19,829 bases of DNA from an uncultured Enterobacter sp. (GCA_946477805.1 CAMKZP010000015.1:1-19829); one strand, 5' to 3'. Shown: positions 1-8,215, counted from the stretch's first letter. Program-made: numbers and translations. Notes: a model not told the origin generated them from the letters alone.

Positions 1-46
1 AGATTTCTGCCTGTCTCGTGGGCTCGGAGATGTGTATAAGAGACAG
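1..46. other. Illumina Nextera adapter (non-genomic)
   Basis: These bases are library adapter, not chromosome. Bases 1-4 (AGAT) match the end of the Illumina P7 primer. Bases 5-12 (TTCTGCCT) match the i7 index known as N703 as it appears in the adapter. Bases 13-27 (GTCTCGTGGGCTCGG) are the Nextera read-2 adapter, and 28-46 (AGATGTGTATAAGAGACAG) are the 19-base Tn5 mosaic end. The igaA reading frame becomes sensible directly after base 46, as expected where tagmentation cut the genome. The adapter identity is from memory of Illumina sequences; the match is full length. Confidence 0.97.
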
Positions 47-1887
47 GTATTACCACCGACGATCCCAATAAATGGCGCTATTACCTCGATTCTGTCGAAG
101 TGCATCTGCCTCCCTTCTGGGAACAGTACATCAACGACGAAAACAGCGTTGAGCTGATTCACACCGATTCGCTACCGCTGGTCATCTCCCTGAACGGTCA
201 TACCCTGAGCGAATATGTTCAGGAAGCGCCGCGCTTTGCGCTGGAACGGGCGAGCGCAACGCAGGCCAGCATTCGCGGTGAAGAGACTGAGCAGATTGAA
301 CTGCTGAACATTCGTCAGGAGACGCATGAAGAGTACGCCCTGAGCCGCCCGGACGGCATTCGTGAAGCGGTGCTGATCGTCGCCGCGTTCCTGCTCTTTT
401 TCTTCTGCCTGCTGACGCCAGACGTCTTCGTACCCTGGCTTGCAGGTGGCGCCGTGCTGCTGCTCGCCGCCGGGCTGTGGGGGCTGTTTGCTCCCCCGGC
501 GAAAACCTCGCTGCGTGAAATCCACTGCCTGCGCGGAACGCCAAAACGCTGGGGTTTGTTCGGTGAGAACGATCAGGAACATATTAACAACATCTCGCTC
601 GGCATTATTGACCTCATCTACCCGCGCCACTGGCAGCCGTGGATTGCCCAGGATTTAGGGCATAAAACGGATATCGATATCTACCTTGACCGTCATGTGG
701 TCCGCCAGGGCCGCTATTTATCCCTGCACGATGAAGTGAAAAACTTCCCGCTCCAGCACTGGCTTCGCAGCACGGTCATTGCGGGCGGCGCAGCGCTGGT
801 CTTTGGGATGCTGCTCCTTTTCGTGCCGCTGGATATGCCGATTAAGTTCACCCTGTCGTGGATAAAAGGGGCACAAACCGTAGAAGCCACCAGCGTTAAG
901 CAGCTTGAAGAAGCTGGCGTGCGCGTGGGCGATACGCTGCGCCTGAAAGGCACCGGCATGTGCAACATTCACTCTCCGGGCGCCTGGAACACCCGTCAGA
1001 ACTCGCCGTTTATGCCGTTCGACTGTTCGCAAATTATCTGGAATGAAGCCCCGCCGCTGCCGCTGCCGGAATCCGATGTGGTCAGTAAAGCCACCGCGCT
1101 GACCCAGACGGTCAGCCGCCAGCTGCACCCGAAACCGGAAGATGATTCACGCGTCAGCCCCGCCCTGCGTTCGGCGATTCAGAAATCGGGCATGGTGTTG
1201 CTGGATGATTTTGGGGAAATCGTGCTGAAAACCGAGGACCTCTGTTCCGCGCAGGATGAGTGCGTGCGGCTGAAAAACGCGCTGGTGAACCTGGGTAACA
1301 GCAAGGACTGGGACGCGCTGGTGAAACGCGCTGAAGCGGGCAGGCTGGACGGCGTCAACGTGCTGCTGCGTCCGGTCAGCGCCGAATCGCTGGATAACCT
1401 GGTGGCGACATCCACCGCGCCGTTCGTGCTGCGTGAAACGACGCGTGCGGCTCAGGCATTGAACAGCCCGGCACCGGGCGGGTTCGTAATTGTCAGCGAG
1501 GAAGGCAGCGACCTGGTCGATCAGCCTTATCCGCAGGTCGCGCTGTATGACTATCCGGCCCAGGAGCAGTGGGGCGAGTTCCAGCGTCTGGCGCAGATGC
1601 TGATGCAGACGCCATTTAGCGCGGAAGGGATTGTGACCGGGATTGTCACCGATGCCAACGGCACCCGCCATATCGACCTTCACCGGATGCCGGATAGCGC
1701 AGGCTTGTGGCGCTATATCGGGACGTCCCTGCTGATGGTGGCCATGCTGGCGTGCATTTTCTGGAACGGGTACATGGCTTTACGCCGCTATCAACGCTCA
1801 CGTACGCGGCTGGCTGAGATCCAGCAGTACTACGAGAGCTGCCTCAACCCTAAACTGATCCCTGCCCCAGAGAGCCTGATCGGATAA
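47..1887 (+). CDS. igaA: IgaA/YrfF, inner-membrane repressor of the Rcs phosphorelay (5' truncated)
   Basis: IgaA restrains the Rcs envelope-stress phosphorelay by contacting RcsD and is essential in several enterobacteria when Rcs is intact. About 612 codons remain (first full codon at 49) against roughly 711 in E. coli, so about 100 N-terminal residues are lost at the adapter junction. The frame is open from the junction, so a GTG at 100 is not the true start. Visible parts are a cytosolic segment, two adjacent hydrophobic helices (around AVLIVAAFLLFFFCLL and VPWLAGGAVLLLAAGLWGLF), a second cytosolic segment, a third helix (VIAGGAALVFGMLLLFVPL), a large periplasmic domain and a final helix near the C terminus (YIGTSLLMVAMLACIFW). 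The periplasmic domain has four cysteines in the contexts MCNI, FDCS, DLCS and DECV, the set known to be important in IgaA. Truncation is technical, not biological. Confidence 0.95.
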
Positions 1888-1894
1888 CCTCACG

Positions 1895-1923
1895 GCGCGA
1901 CAAGTTGTGCTACCCTGTCGCGC
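1895..1923 (+). terminator. Candidate terminator after igaA
   Basis: A perfect 8-bp GC-rich stem, GCGCGACA (1895-1902) with TGTCGCGC (1916-1923), has a 13-base loop and is followed by ACGTTTCTTCT. It begins 7 bases after the igaA stop. The downstream T-run is interrupted, so termination may be partial and yrfG could receive read-through from igaA. Confidence 0.5.
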
Positions 1924-1950
1924 ACGTTTCTTCTGGCTGGAGCCCCCCCT

Positions 1951-2634
1951 ATGCATCTTGATATCGCCTGGCAGGAGGTCGATACCGTCCTGCTGGATAT
2001 GGACGGCACGCTGCTCGATCTCGCCTTTGATAACTATTTCTGGCAGAAACTGGTGCCGGAAACCTACGGGAAACAGCAGGGCATTTCCCCGGCGGAAGCG
2101 CAGGAATTCATTCGTTCGCAATATAGCGCGGTGCAGCATACGCTAAACTGGTACTGTCTCGACTACTGGAGCGAGCGACTCGGTTTGGATATTTGTGCCA
2201 TGACCACCGCCCAGGGACCCCGCGCGGTACTGCGTGAAGATACGGTCCCGTTTCTGGATGCCCTGAAGGCAAGCGGCAAGCGCCGTATTTTGCTGACCAA
2301 CGCGCATCCGCATAATCTGGCCGTGAAGCTGGAACATACGGGTCTTGCTTCACACCTTGATTTATTACTTTCCACCCACACATTTGGTTATCCGAAAGAG
2401 GATCAGCGGCTGTGGCATGCGGTGGCGCAAGAGACCGGTTTACAGCCGGAACGGACGCTGTTTATCGATGACAGCGAGCCCATTCTTGATGCCGCCGCGA
2501 CGTTTGGCATTCGCTACTGCCTGGGCGTCACCAATCCTGATTCCGGGCTGGCTGATAAAAGCTACCTTCGCCATCCGGGGATGAACGACTATCGCCGGAT
2601 GATCCCCTCACTTACCGTGAAGGAGACGCCATGA
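1951..2634 (+). CDS. yrfG: YrfG, HAD-superfamily GMP/IMP nucleotidase
   Basis: This is a cytosolic HAD-like phosphatase of 227 residues. E. coli YrfG dephosphorylates purine mononucleotides, chiefly GMP and IMP; substrate here is by homology. All four HAD motifs are visible: motif I LLDMDGTL with nucleophile D16 and D18, motif II T116 in LLTNAHP, motif III K149 in GYPKED, and motif IV D173-D174 in FIDDSEP. The cap region lies between motifs I and II (about 25-100). The ATG at 1951 is preceded by GGAG (1939-1942) with 8-base spacing. Its stop overlaps the hslR start in an ATGA, so yrfG and hslR are translationally coupled. The yrfG-hslR-hslO order is the usual enterobacterial one. Confidence 0.95.
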   Translation: MHLDIAWQEVDTVLLDMDGTLLDLAFDNYFWQKLVPETYGKQQGISPAEAQEFIRSQYSAVQHTLNWYCLDYWSERLGLDICAMTTAQGPRAVLREDTVPFLDALKASGKRRILLTNAHPHNLAVKLEHTGLASHLDLLLSTHTFGYPKEDQRLWHAVAQETGLQPERTLFIDDSEPILDAAATFGIRYCLGVTNPDSGLADKSYLRHPGMNDYRRMIPSLTVKETP

Positions 2635-3032
2635 AAGAAAAATCCGCTGATGGGGTAAGACTGGATAAATGGCTGTGGGCCGCCCGCTTTTACAAAACGC
2701 GCGCTCTGGCCCGGGAAATGGTCGACGGCGGAAAAGTGCATTACAACGGCCAGCGCAGCAAGCCGAGCAAGCTGGTAGAGCTGAATGCCACGCTCACGCT
2801 GCGCCAGGGCAACGATGAAAAAACGGTGGTGGTGAAAGCCATTACCGAACAGCGTCGGCCCGCGACCGAAGCCGTTTTGCTTTATGAAGAGACGGCCCAA
2901 AGCATTGAGAAGCGCGAGAAGACCGCGCTGGCGCGCAAAATGAATGCGCTGACAATGCCTCACCCGGACCGGCGTCCGGATAAAAAAGAGCGCCGCGATC
3001 TGATGAAATTTAAACACGGTGAGACCGAATAA
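2631..3032 (+). CDS. hslR: Hsp15, S4-domain ribosome-associated heat-shock protein
   Basis: Hsp15 binds free 50S subunits that carry a stalled peptidyl-tRNA and moves that tRNA to the P site so the subunit can be recycled. The 133 residues match the family length. An S4 RNA-binding fold spans about residues 9-70 (VRLDKWLWAARFYKTRALA, then GGKVHYNGQRSKPSK). The C-terminal half is very basic and rich in K/R (KREKTALARK, PDRRPDKKERRDL), consistent with rRNA binding. The start overlaps the yrfG stop by 4 bases. hslO follows within about 25 bases, so the three genes probably form one transcript. I saw no clear sigma-32 promoter directly upstream. Confidence 0.97.
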   Translation: MKEKSADGVRLDKWLWAARFYKTRALAREMVDGGKVHYNGQRSKPSKLVELNATLTLRQGNDEKTVVVKAITEQRRPATEAVLLYEETAQSIEKREKTALARKMNALTMPHPDRRPDKKERRDLMKFKHGETE

Positions 3033-3056
3033 CCCTCACCCGCACGAGAGATGAAA

Positions 3057-3935
3057 ATGGCCCAACACGACCAATTACACCGCTATCTGTTTGAACAATT
3101 CGCCGTGCGCGGCGAGCTGGTCACCGTATCCGAAACCTGGAAACAGATACTGGAGAACCACAACTACCCGCTGCCGGTAAAAAACCTGTTGGGCGAACTG
3201 CTGGTTGCCACCAGCCTGCTGACCGCCACGCTGAAATTTGCCGGCGATATCACCGTGCAGCTGCAGGGCGATGGCCCCATGACGCTGGCCGTGATCAACG
3301 GTAACAACCAGCAGCAGATGCGCGGCGTTGCGCGCGTTCAGGGCGAGGTTCCTGAAAACGCTGACCTGAAAACGCTGGTGGGCAATGGCTACCTGGTGAT
3401 CACCATTTCGCCGGAAGAAGGCGAGCGCTATCAGGGCGTGGTGGGGCTGGAAGGCGATACCCTGGCCGCCTGCCTGGAAGATTACTTCATGCGTTCCGAA
3501 CAGCTGCCTACTCGTCTGTTCATCCGTACCGGTGAAGTGGATGGCCAGCCTGCTGCCGGCGGCATGCTGCTGCAGGTTCTGCCTGCGCAGGACGCGCAGA
3601 CAAATGATTTCGAGCACCTGGCGACCCTGACCGAAACCGTCAAAGCGGAAGAGCTGTTCAACCTGTCGGCGACGGACGTGCTGTGGCGTCTGTACCACGA
3701 AGAAGAGGTGACGGTATACGATCCGCAGGCCGTAGAGTTTAAGTGCACCTGCTCCCGCGAGCGCTGCGCGGGCGCGCTGAAAACCCTGCCGGACGAAGAG
3801 ATCGACAGCATCATGGCTGAAGACGGTGAAATCGATATGCACTGTGACTACTGCGGTTCTCACTATGTGTTTAATTCGATGGATATCGCCGAAATCCGCA
3901 ATAACGCCTCTCCGGCGGACCCGCAGGTTCACTAA
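3057..3935 (+). CDS. hslO: Hsp33, redox-regulated holdase chaperone
   Basis: Hsp33 is a cytosolic chaperone switched on by oxidation plus unfolding (hypochlorite, peroxide with heat). In the reduced state four cysteines hold zinc; oxidation releases zinc and exposes the client-binding surface. The C-terminal switch is intact: KCTCSRERC gives the CxC pair and HCDYCG the CxxC pair, about 28 residues apart. The N-terminal Hsp33 fold (LHRYLFEQFAVRGELV, then LLVATSLLTATLKF) is complete. Two in-frame ATGs compete, at 3051 and 3057. GAGAG (3046-3050) abuts the first and lies 6 bases from the second, so I prefer 3057 (292 residues, MAQHDQ). If 3051 is used the protein is 294 residues and starts MKMAQ, resembling the MIMPQ start of the E. 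coli protein as I recall it. It is the last gene of the igaA-to-hslO run. Confidence 0.96.
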   Translation: MAQHDQLHRYLFEQFAVRGELVTVSETWKQILENHNYPLPVKNLLGELLVATSLLTATLKFAGDITVQLQGDGPMTLAVINGNNQQQMRGVARVQGEVPENADLKTLVGNGYLVITISPEEGERYQGVVGLEGDTLAACLEDYFMRSEQLPTRLFIRTGEVDGQPAAGGMLLQVLPAQDAQTNDFEHLATLTETVKAEELFNLSATDVLWRLYHEEEVTVYDPQAVEFKCTCSRERCAGALKTLPDEEIDSIMAEDGEIDMHCDYCGSHYVFNSMDIAEIRNNASPADPQVH

Positions 3936-3949
3936 GCTCTGAGCCTGTT

Positions 3950-4047
3950 GCCCGGCGGCGCTCTGCTTGCACGGGCCTACAAAGAATGGGGCAATCCTTT
4001 GACAGGATTGTCCATTGTAGGCCAGGCAAGCGTAGCGCCACCCGGCA
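3950..4047. repeat. Paired inverted REP elements (BIME) between convergent hslO and yhgE
   Basis: Two REP-like units face each other. The plus-strand unit at 3950-3981 begins GCCCGGCGGCGCT and ends GGGCCTACA. The minus-strand unit at 4016-4047 reads TGCCGGGTGGCGCT and ends GGCCTACA. Between them CAATCC (3992-3997) pairs with GGATTG (4005-4010) around a 7-base loop, extendable by three pairs including one G-T. Such BIMEs sit at 3' ends, fold in the mRNA, and can protect transcripts or help end transcription. Here the element separates two converging genes, so it may serve both. A short open frame crossing it is not a gene. Confidence 0.85.
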
Positions 4048-4057
4048 CGAAAGCGCG

Positions 4058-5815
4058 CTAGCGACGCTGCGCGTTGTTATAGCCGTTGTAACTCATATCG
4101 ACACGCTCCCCGAAAATCTCAATATCCGCCCAGGGCTTCACGACGGGTTTCACCCTCCCCTGGCGTAATGCGCGGTCGAGTGCCTCCCTGGTCACCGCGT
4201 CCGGCATTTTCCACGCGTCCCCGGCGATCCTCCAGCCAGCGTCGGTTTGTGTGTAAGCCACGATCGTGCGATCGGTAAACTGAAACAGTACGGCTTCCGG
4301 CCTGCCGTCCCCGTTAAGATCGAGCGACATGAGCAAACAGTTACCCTGGGCGCTATCGCAGCTCTCAAAGCGATACTGATTGCCGAGCATCGCCTGCCAT
4401 AATCCCTTATCAGGACGGGCCATTCCCGGCGCGAGCTGGATCTGTTTTTCCAGCATCTCCACGGTCATTTTTCCCGCTCCGTCGCGGTTTCCAGCGAGAA
4501 GACCATTAAGCTCGCGCTGGCGCATGGGGCTCGACATAAACTGGGGGTCCTTTTGTAGCCTGAGCATAGCTTCTCGCCCCTTTCGTCCGGCGCTGCTGAG
4601 CATGTACAGGCTCACCTGCTCCGCGTTTATACGCCCGCTCTGATAGCGAGCCATATGGCTTTCAACGCTGATACGCCACGGATCCAGCGCGGGGGTATGG
4701 ATCAAAACCAGGAAGGTCAGGGCCAGTAAGCCTGTGGCCGGTGCGACGTAACCCTGCAATTTTTGGGGCTCGGGACGGGAGACAAGCACGCTGAGGCAGT
4801 ACCCTGCTGCCCAGACCAGCGCCACCGTCGTTATCAGCACAGCGTACAAACGCTCTGGCGACCAGCCGTACTGGGCAATGCGGAGCCATAGCGCCCAGGC
4901 CGCGAGGATGGGATACGCCGGCGCGATGGCGACGGCAAGCCGGATCATCCCCCGCAGGGGAGCGTAGTAGGGCAGCCTTTGACGCTGCGGATGCCAGACG
5001 ATGGTCACCAGGAACAGCAGCAATAACGCTAACGTGGTCAGCAGGCCCGCTGCGGATGTCCGCGCCGAAATAGCGTCAAAGCCCACTAAGGGCAGCGCGG
5101 CGATGAAGAGCAGCGCCAGCGCCGCCATCAGCGGAAGCAGGCCGGTCGCAATAAGCGTAAGCAGGTTTTGCAGTGCCAGAATCAATCGATTCTGGACGCG
5201 CGCCAGCACTGCCGCACTTGCTGAAACCACCCCGATCGCCACTGAAACAAACCCGTCAGTATGGAAGAAAAGGCGATCAAAAAAGCGTATGCCAATCAGC
5301 TCGAAGAGTTCAGCCCAGAGGAAAAGCACCAGCCAGAAAAGGCCATTTGAGACAAAAACAAGGAGCAGCGTCAGGGCGTTATGCCAGTTTTTATTGTAGA
5401 AATCGCTGTAAAACGAGGCCGCCGGTGCCGGATCTATCCGCCTTTGCAGCCATGGCAGCACGAGAAGCATCATCAGCAGAAGGTGAAATCCAAAAATAAG
5501 CACCGCATCTCTGATGTCCCAGCTTTCCAGCCCGGCAACGCTCCACTTCAGCCAGCCCCCCATGCCCGCGACTATCGCGCCGATAGCCCCCAGCGCCAGC
5601 CACAAAAACGGCTTTCTGAAAGAGGTAAGTGAAAGTGATAGCGTGGTGGTCATCACCACGGTGGCCGGTATCACGCAGAGCAGCCAAAGCGTATCTGAGG
5701 GTAATTTCGCGTACCCGATATACCACGTGATTGCATAGCAAATCACTCCCTGTAGTGCGCCCGCCAGCACGATAGCGACGCGCGCAGAAGGAGATAACGT
5801 TTCACTGTTTTCCAT
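4058..5815 (-). CDS. yhgE: YhgE, multi-pass membrane protein with DUF4153-type region, function unknown
   Basis: The 585 residues resemble E. coli YhgE (about 574), usually labelled a putative inner-membrane or transport protein; no substrate or activity is known to me. The first about 370 residues are strongly hydrophobic with around ten predicted membrane helices, for example VAIVLAGALQGVICYAI near the start and AVLIFGFHLLLMMLLVLPWL. The last about 200 residues are soluble and carry a stretch DLNGDGRPE (D499-E507) that looks like an EF-hand/FG-GAP calcium-binding loop. The start is preceded on the minus strand by AAGGGA about 7 bases away. It runs alone, convergent with hslO and divergent from pckA. 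Assignment to the family is firm; its role is open. Confidence 0.9.
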   Translation of the reverse strand: MENSETLSPSARVAIVLAGALQGVICYAITWYIGYAKLPSDTLWLLCVIPATVVMTTTLSLSLTSFRKPFLWLALGAIGAIVAGMGGWLKWSVAGLESWDIRDAVLIFGFHLLLMMLLVLPWLQRRIDPAPAASFYSDFYNKNWHNALTLLLVFVSNGLFWLVLFLWAELFELIGIRFFDRLFFHTDGFVSVAIGVVSASAAVLARVQNRLILALQNLLTLIATGLLPLMAALALLFIAALPLVGFDAISARTSAAGLLTTLALLLLFLVTIVWHPQRQRLPYYAPLRGMIRLAVAIAPAYPILAAWALWLRIAQYGWSPERLYAVLITTVALVWAAGYCLSVLVSRPEPQKLQGYVAPATGLLALTFLVLIHTPALDPWRISVESHMARYQSGRINAEQVSLYMLSSAGRKGREAMLRLQKDPQFMSSPMRQRELNGLLAGNRDGAGKMTVEMLEKQIQLAPGMARPDKGLWQAMLGNQYRFESCDSAQGNCLLMSLDLNGDGRPEAVLFQFTDRTIVAYTQTDAGWRIAGDAWKMPDAVTREALDRALRQGRVKPVVKPWADIEIFGERVDMSYNGYNNAQRR

Positions 5816-5905
5816 CTTTCATCCCTTATTCACGAAAAGCCTATTGTCCCACCAACGGGTGCCACGGGCGTCCACCTCAAAATCCGAAATCTTTACGGTA
5901 AGAGA

Positions 5906-5919
5906 CGTGAATCGTTTTT
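5906..5919 (+). promoter_or_regulatory. Cra (FruR)-like site upstream of pckA
   Basis: CGTGAATCGTTTTT matches the remembered Cra consensus RSTGAAWCSNTHHW at every position but the first. Cra is known to activate pckA in E. coli when fructose phosphates are low, so presence here is expected. Match judged by eye only. Confidence 0.5.
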
Positions 5920-5954
5920 CATACTGTAACCCTTACGTAATTTTCCTACATGTA

Positions 5955-5970
5955 TGCGATTACATTCACA
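5955..5970 (+). promoter_or_regulatory. CRP-like site 1 upstream of pckA
   Basis: TGCGA-N6-TCACA matches the TGTGA-N6-TCACA core at 9 of 10 positions. It lies 222 bases ahead of the pckA start. A possible -10, TAAAAT (5981-5986), is close downstream. cAMP-CRP activation of pckA is established in E. coli; use of this particular site is inferred. Confidence 0.6.
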
Positions 5971-6056
5971 TTCCTTCGGATAAAATCACCAGTCTTTAAC
6001 CTTTTAAGAACATTTTCCCCAACAAAAAAGGGAATCCTGCGATAATCCGCCTGCCC

Positions 6057-6072
6057 TGTGACTGGAGTCGCA
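6057..6072 (+). promoter_or_regulatory. CRP-like site 2 upstream of pckA
   Basis: TGTGA-N6-TCGCA matches the CRP core at 9 of 10 positions. Its centre is 102 bases downstream of the first CRP-like site and 120 bases ahead of the pckA start codon. It could serve a second, start-proximal promoter; I could not fix a convincing -10/-35 pair. Confidence 0.55.
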
Positions 6073-6191
6073 GCGTTTTCCGTTAGCAAGGGTTTTGTCC
6101 GGATACGTAAATCTATGAGCCCCGTCGCGGTTAACAACCTCAGAAAAACCCTACAATTTTAGGCAGTACATATTGGCTAAGGAGCAGTGAT

Positions 6192-7808
6192 ATGCGTGTT
6201 AATGGTTTAACCCCGCAAGATCTCAAGGCTTATGGTATTCACGACGTCCAGGAAGTCGTCTACAACCCCGATTACGATACGCTGTATCAGGAAGAGCTCA
6301 ATCCAGCGCTGGAAGGATACGAGCGAGGTGTGTTGACGAACCTTGGTGCTATCGCCGTCGATACCGGTATTTTTACCGGTCGTTCGCCGAAAGATAAGTA
6401 TATCGTCCGAGACGAAACCACCCGCGATACGCTGTGGTGGGCTGATAAGGGCAAAGGGAAGAACGATAACAAAGCGCTCTCCCCGGAGACCTGGCAGCAC
6501 CTGAAAGGGCTCGTCACTCATCAACTTTCCGGCAAGCGTCTGTTCATCATCGACGCTTTCTGCGGCGCAAACGCCGACACCCGTCTTTCCGTGCGTTTTA
6601 TCACCGAAGTGGCCTGGCAGGCGCATTTCGTGAAGAACATGTTTATTCGTCCCACCGACGAAGAGCTGCAGAATTTCACCCCTGATTTCATCGTGATGAA
6701 CGGTGCGAAATGCACTAACCCACAGTGGAAAGAGCAGGGTCTGAACTCTGAAAACTTCATCGCCTTCAACCTGACCGAGCGTATCCAGCTGATTGGCGGA
6801 ACCTGGTACGGCGGCGAGATGAAGAAAGGGATGTTCTCGGTCATGAACTACCTGCTGCCGCTGCGCGGTATTGCCTCCATGCACTGCTCGGCGAACGTCG
6901 GCGAAAAAGGCGACGTGGCGGTGTTCTTTGGCCTGTCCGGCACCGGCAAAACCACGCTCTCGACCGATCCGAAACGCCGCCTGATTGGTGATGACGAGCA
7001 CGGCTGGGACGATGACGGGGTGTTTAACTTCGAGGGCGGCTGCTACGCGAAGACCATTCGCCTGTCTGAAGAGGCAGAGCCGGACATCTTCCACGCGATC
7101 CGCCGCGATGCGCTGCTGGAAAACGTCACCGTGCGTGACGACGGCACAATCGACTTCGACGACGCGTCGAAAACGGAAAACACCCGCGTCTCTTACCCGA
7201 TCTACCACATAGACAACATCGTGAAGCCGGTGTCGAAAGCGGGGCACGCCACGAAGGTGATTTTCCTGACCGCGGATGCGTTCGGCGTGCTGCCGCCGGT
7301 TTCTCGCCTGACGGCCAGCCAGACGCAGTATCACTTCCTCTCGGGCTTTACCGCCAAACTGGCCGGTACCGAGCGCGGCGTGACCGAGCCGACGCCAACC
7401 TTCTCCGCCTGCTTCGGCGCGGCCTTCCTGTCGCTGCACCCGACGCAGTACGCGGAAGTGCTGGTGAAGCGCATGCAGGCCTCCGGCGCGCAGGCGTACC
7501 TGGTCAACACCGGCTGGAACGGCACGGGCAAACGCATTTCCATCAAAGATACCCGCGCCATCATCGACGCGATTCTGGATGGTTCTCTCGATAACGCCGA
7601 AACCTTCACGCTGCCGATGTTCGACCTGGCCATTCCGACGGAGCTGCCGGGTGTGGATACGCATATCCTCGACCCGCGCAATACGTACGGCTCACCGGAG
7701 CAGTGGCGTGAAAAAGCGGAATCCCTGGCGAAGCTGTTTATTGAGAACTTCGAGAAGTACACCGATACCCCGGCGGGCGCTGCGCTGGTGAGTGCGGGAC
7801 CAAGGTAA
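6192..7808 (+). CDS. pckA: Phosphoenolpyruvate carboxykinase (ATP)
   Basis: PckA converts oxaloacetate and ATP to phosphoenolpyruvate, CO2 and ADP, the committed step of gluconeogenesis from C4 acids; it is cytosolic and needs Mg and Mn. The 538 residues are full length (E. coli 540). Visible motifs are GIFTGRSPKDKY (substrate-binding arginine), the kinase-1a P-loop GLSGTGKT (247-254), the kinase-2 motif LIGDDEHGW, and the PCK signature region around FFGLSGTGKTTLS. AAGGAG (6179-6184) stands 7 bases before the ATG and fixes the start. The gene is monocistronic: a 376-base regulatory gap precedes it and a strong terminator follows. It is very close to the E. coli protein, with no damage. Confidence 0.99.
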   Translation: MRVNGLTPQDLKAYGIHDVQEVVYNPDYDTLYQEELNPALEGYERGVLTNLGAIAVDTGIFTGRSPKDKYIVRDETTRDTLWWADKGKGKNDNKALSPETWQHLKGLVTHQLSGKRLFIIDAFCGANADTRLSVRFITEVAWQAHFVKNMFIRPTDEELQNFTPDFIVMNGAKCTNPQWKEQGLNSENFIAFNLTERIQLIGGTWYGGEMKKGMFSVMNYLLPLRGIASMHCSANVGEKGDVAVFFGLSGTGKTTLSTDPKRRLIGDDEHGWDDDGVFNFEGGCYAKTIRLSEEAEPDIFHAIRRDALLENVTVRDDGTIDFDDASKTENTRVSYPIYHIDNIVKPVSKAGHATKVIFLTADAFGVLPPVSRLTASQTQYHFLSGFTAKLAGTERGVTEPTPTFSACFGAAFLSLHPTQYAEVLVKRMQASGAQAYLVNTGWNGTGKRISIKDTRAIIDAILDGSLDNAETFTLPMFDLAIPTELPGVDTHILDPRNTYGSPEQWREKAESLAKLFIENFEKYTDTPAGAALVSAGPR

Positions 7809-7812
7809 AAGC

Positions 7813-7839
7813 AAAAAGGCAACGCAAGTTGCCTTTTTT
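7813..7839 (+). terminator. Rho-independent terminator of pckA
   Basis: A perfect 11-bp stem, AAAAAGGCAAC (7813-7823) with GTTGCCTTTTT (7828-7838), closes on a GCAA tetraloop and ends in a run of six T. It begins 5 bases after the stop codon. Confidence 0.93.
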
Positions 7840-7900
7840 AATGTTTTCGCCCTCTCCCTGTGGGCTGAGAGTTCCCCAGAAATTTTTAAGCAGAAGCAAA

Positions 7901-8175
7901 ATCGCTACTTTCAGAATAACTGAAGACTTCCAGCGATGCCCTGGTCCGGCTGTAAATCGCTGAGGCGTTTCCTGCAGGCCGGGGCGAGGCGCATGGATGC
8001 GCCGAGAGGGCGGGCTTTACAGGGACGTTGCCTCCGCCCGTACCCGAAAAGCCGAAAGGAATTAGCCGAAGGCACCGCGAAGCGGCGATTTACCGCCGGG
8101 AGCCCGGGTCGCCAGGGTGGTGGCGACTGAGCCACCCTGGCACGTTCACCGGTTACGGGCTCACAGAGTAGCGAT
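7901..8175. repeat. Structured GC-rich non-coding element, possible MITE-like or dispersed repeat
   Basis: This stretch has no credible gene but is packed with hairpins. The ends form an imperfect inverted repeat: ATCGCTACTTT (7901-7911) against AGAGTAGCGAT (8165-8175), 10 of 11. Inside lie GGCGCAT-GG-ATGCGCC (7988-8003), CGGCG/CGCCG near 8082-8096, and a perfect 10-bp stem GCCAGGGTGG (8111-8120) with CCACCCTGGC (8132-8141). It sits between the pckA terminator and the envZ 3' end. Two short open frames crossing it (7911-8201 minus, 7936-8130 plus) have odd, arginine-rich compositions and no recognisable domain. Its repeat nature is suspected, not shown, since only one copy is in the window. 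Confidence 0.45.
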
Positions 8176-8215
8176 GATCCTGAAGTGAACGGAATGACCA
8201 CTAAAGCCGCATGTT

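Noticed and set aside
28..46. Tn5 mosaic end, possible transposon boundary
   Set aside because: It is part of a complete library adapter that includes primer tail and index bases, so it is a tagmentation artefact and not a resident transposon.
3075..3932. 285-residue open frame antisense to hslO
   Set aside because: It covers almost exactly the hslO frame on the other strand and has no family resemblance.
3986..4168. 60-residue open frame after hslO
   Set aside because: It runs through the REP pair and into the 3' end of yhgE on the other strand.
6207..7664. 485-residue open frame antisense to pckA
   Set aside because: It lies wholly inside a strongly conserved gene, has His/Arg/Val-rich composition typical of reverse-strand shadows in GC-rich genes, and shows no domain.
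7911..8201. 96-residue minus-strand open frame in the pckA-envZ gap
   Set aside because: It crosses several strong hairpins, has Arg/Pro-rich unlikely sequence and no ribosome-binding site; the region is better read as a structured non-coding element.
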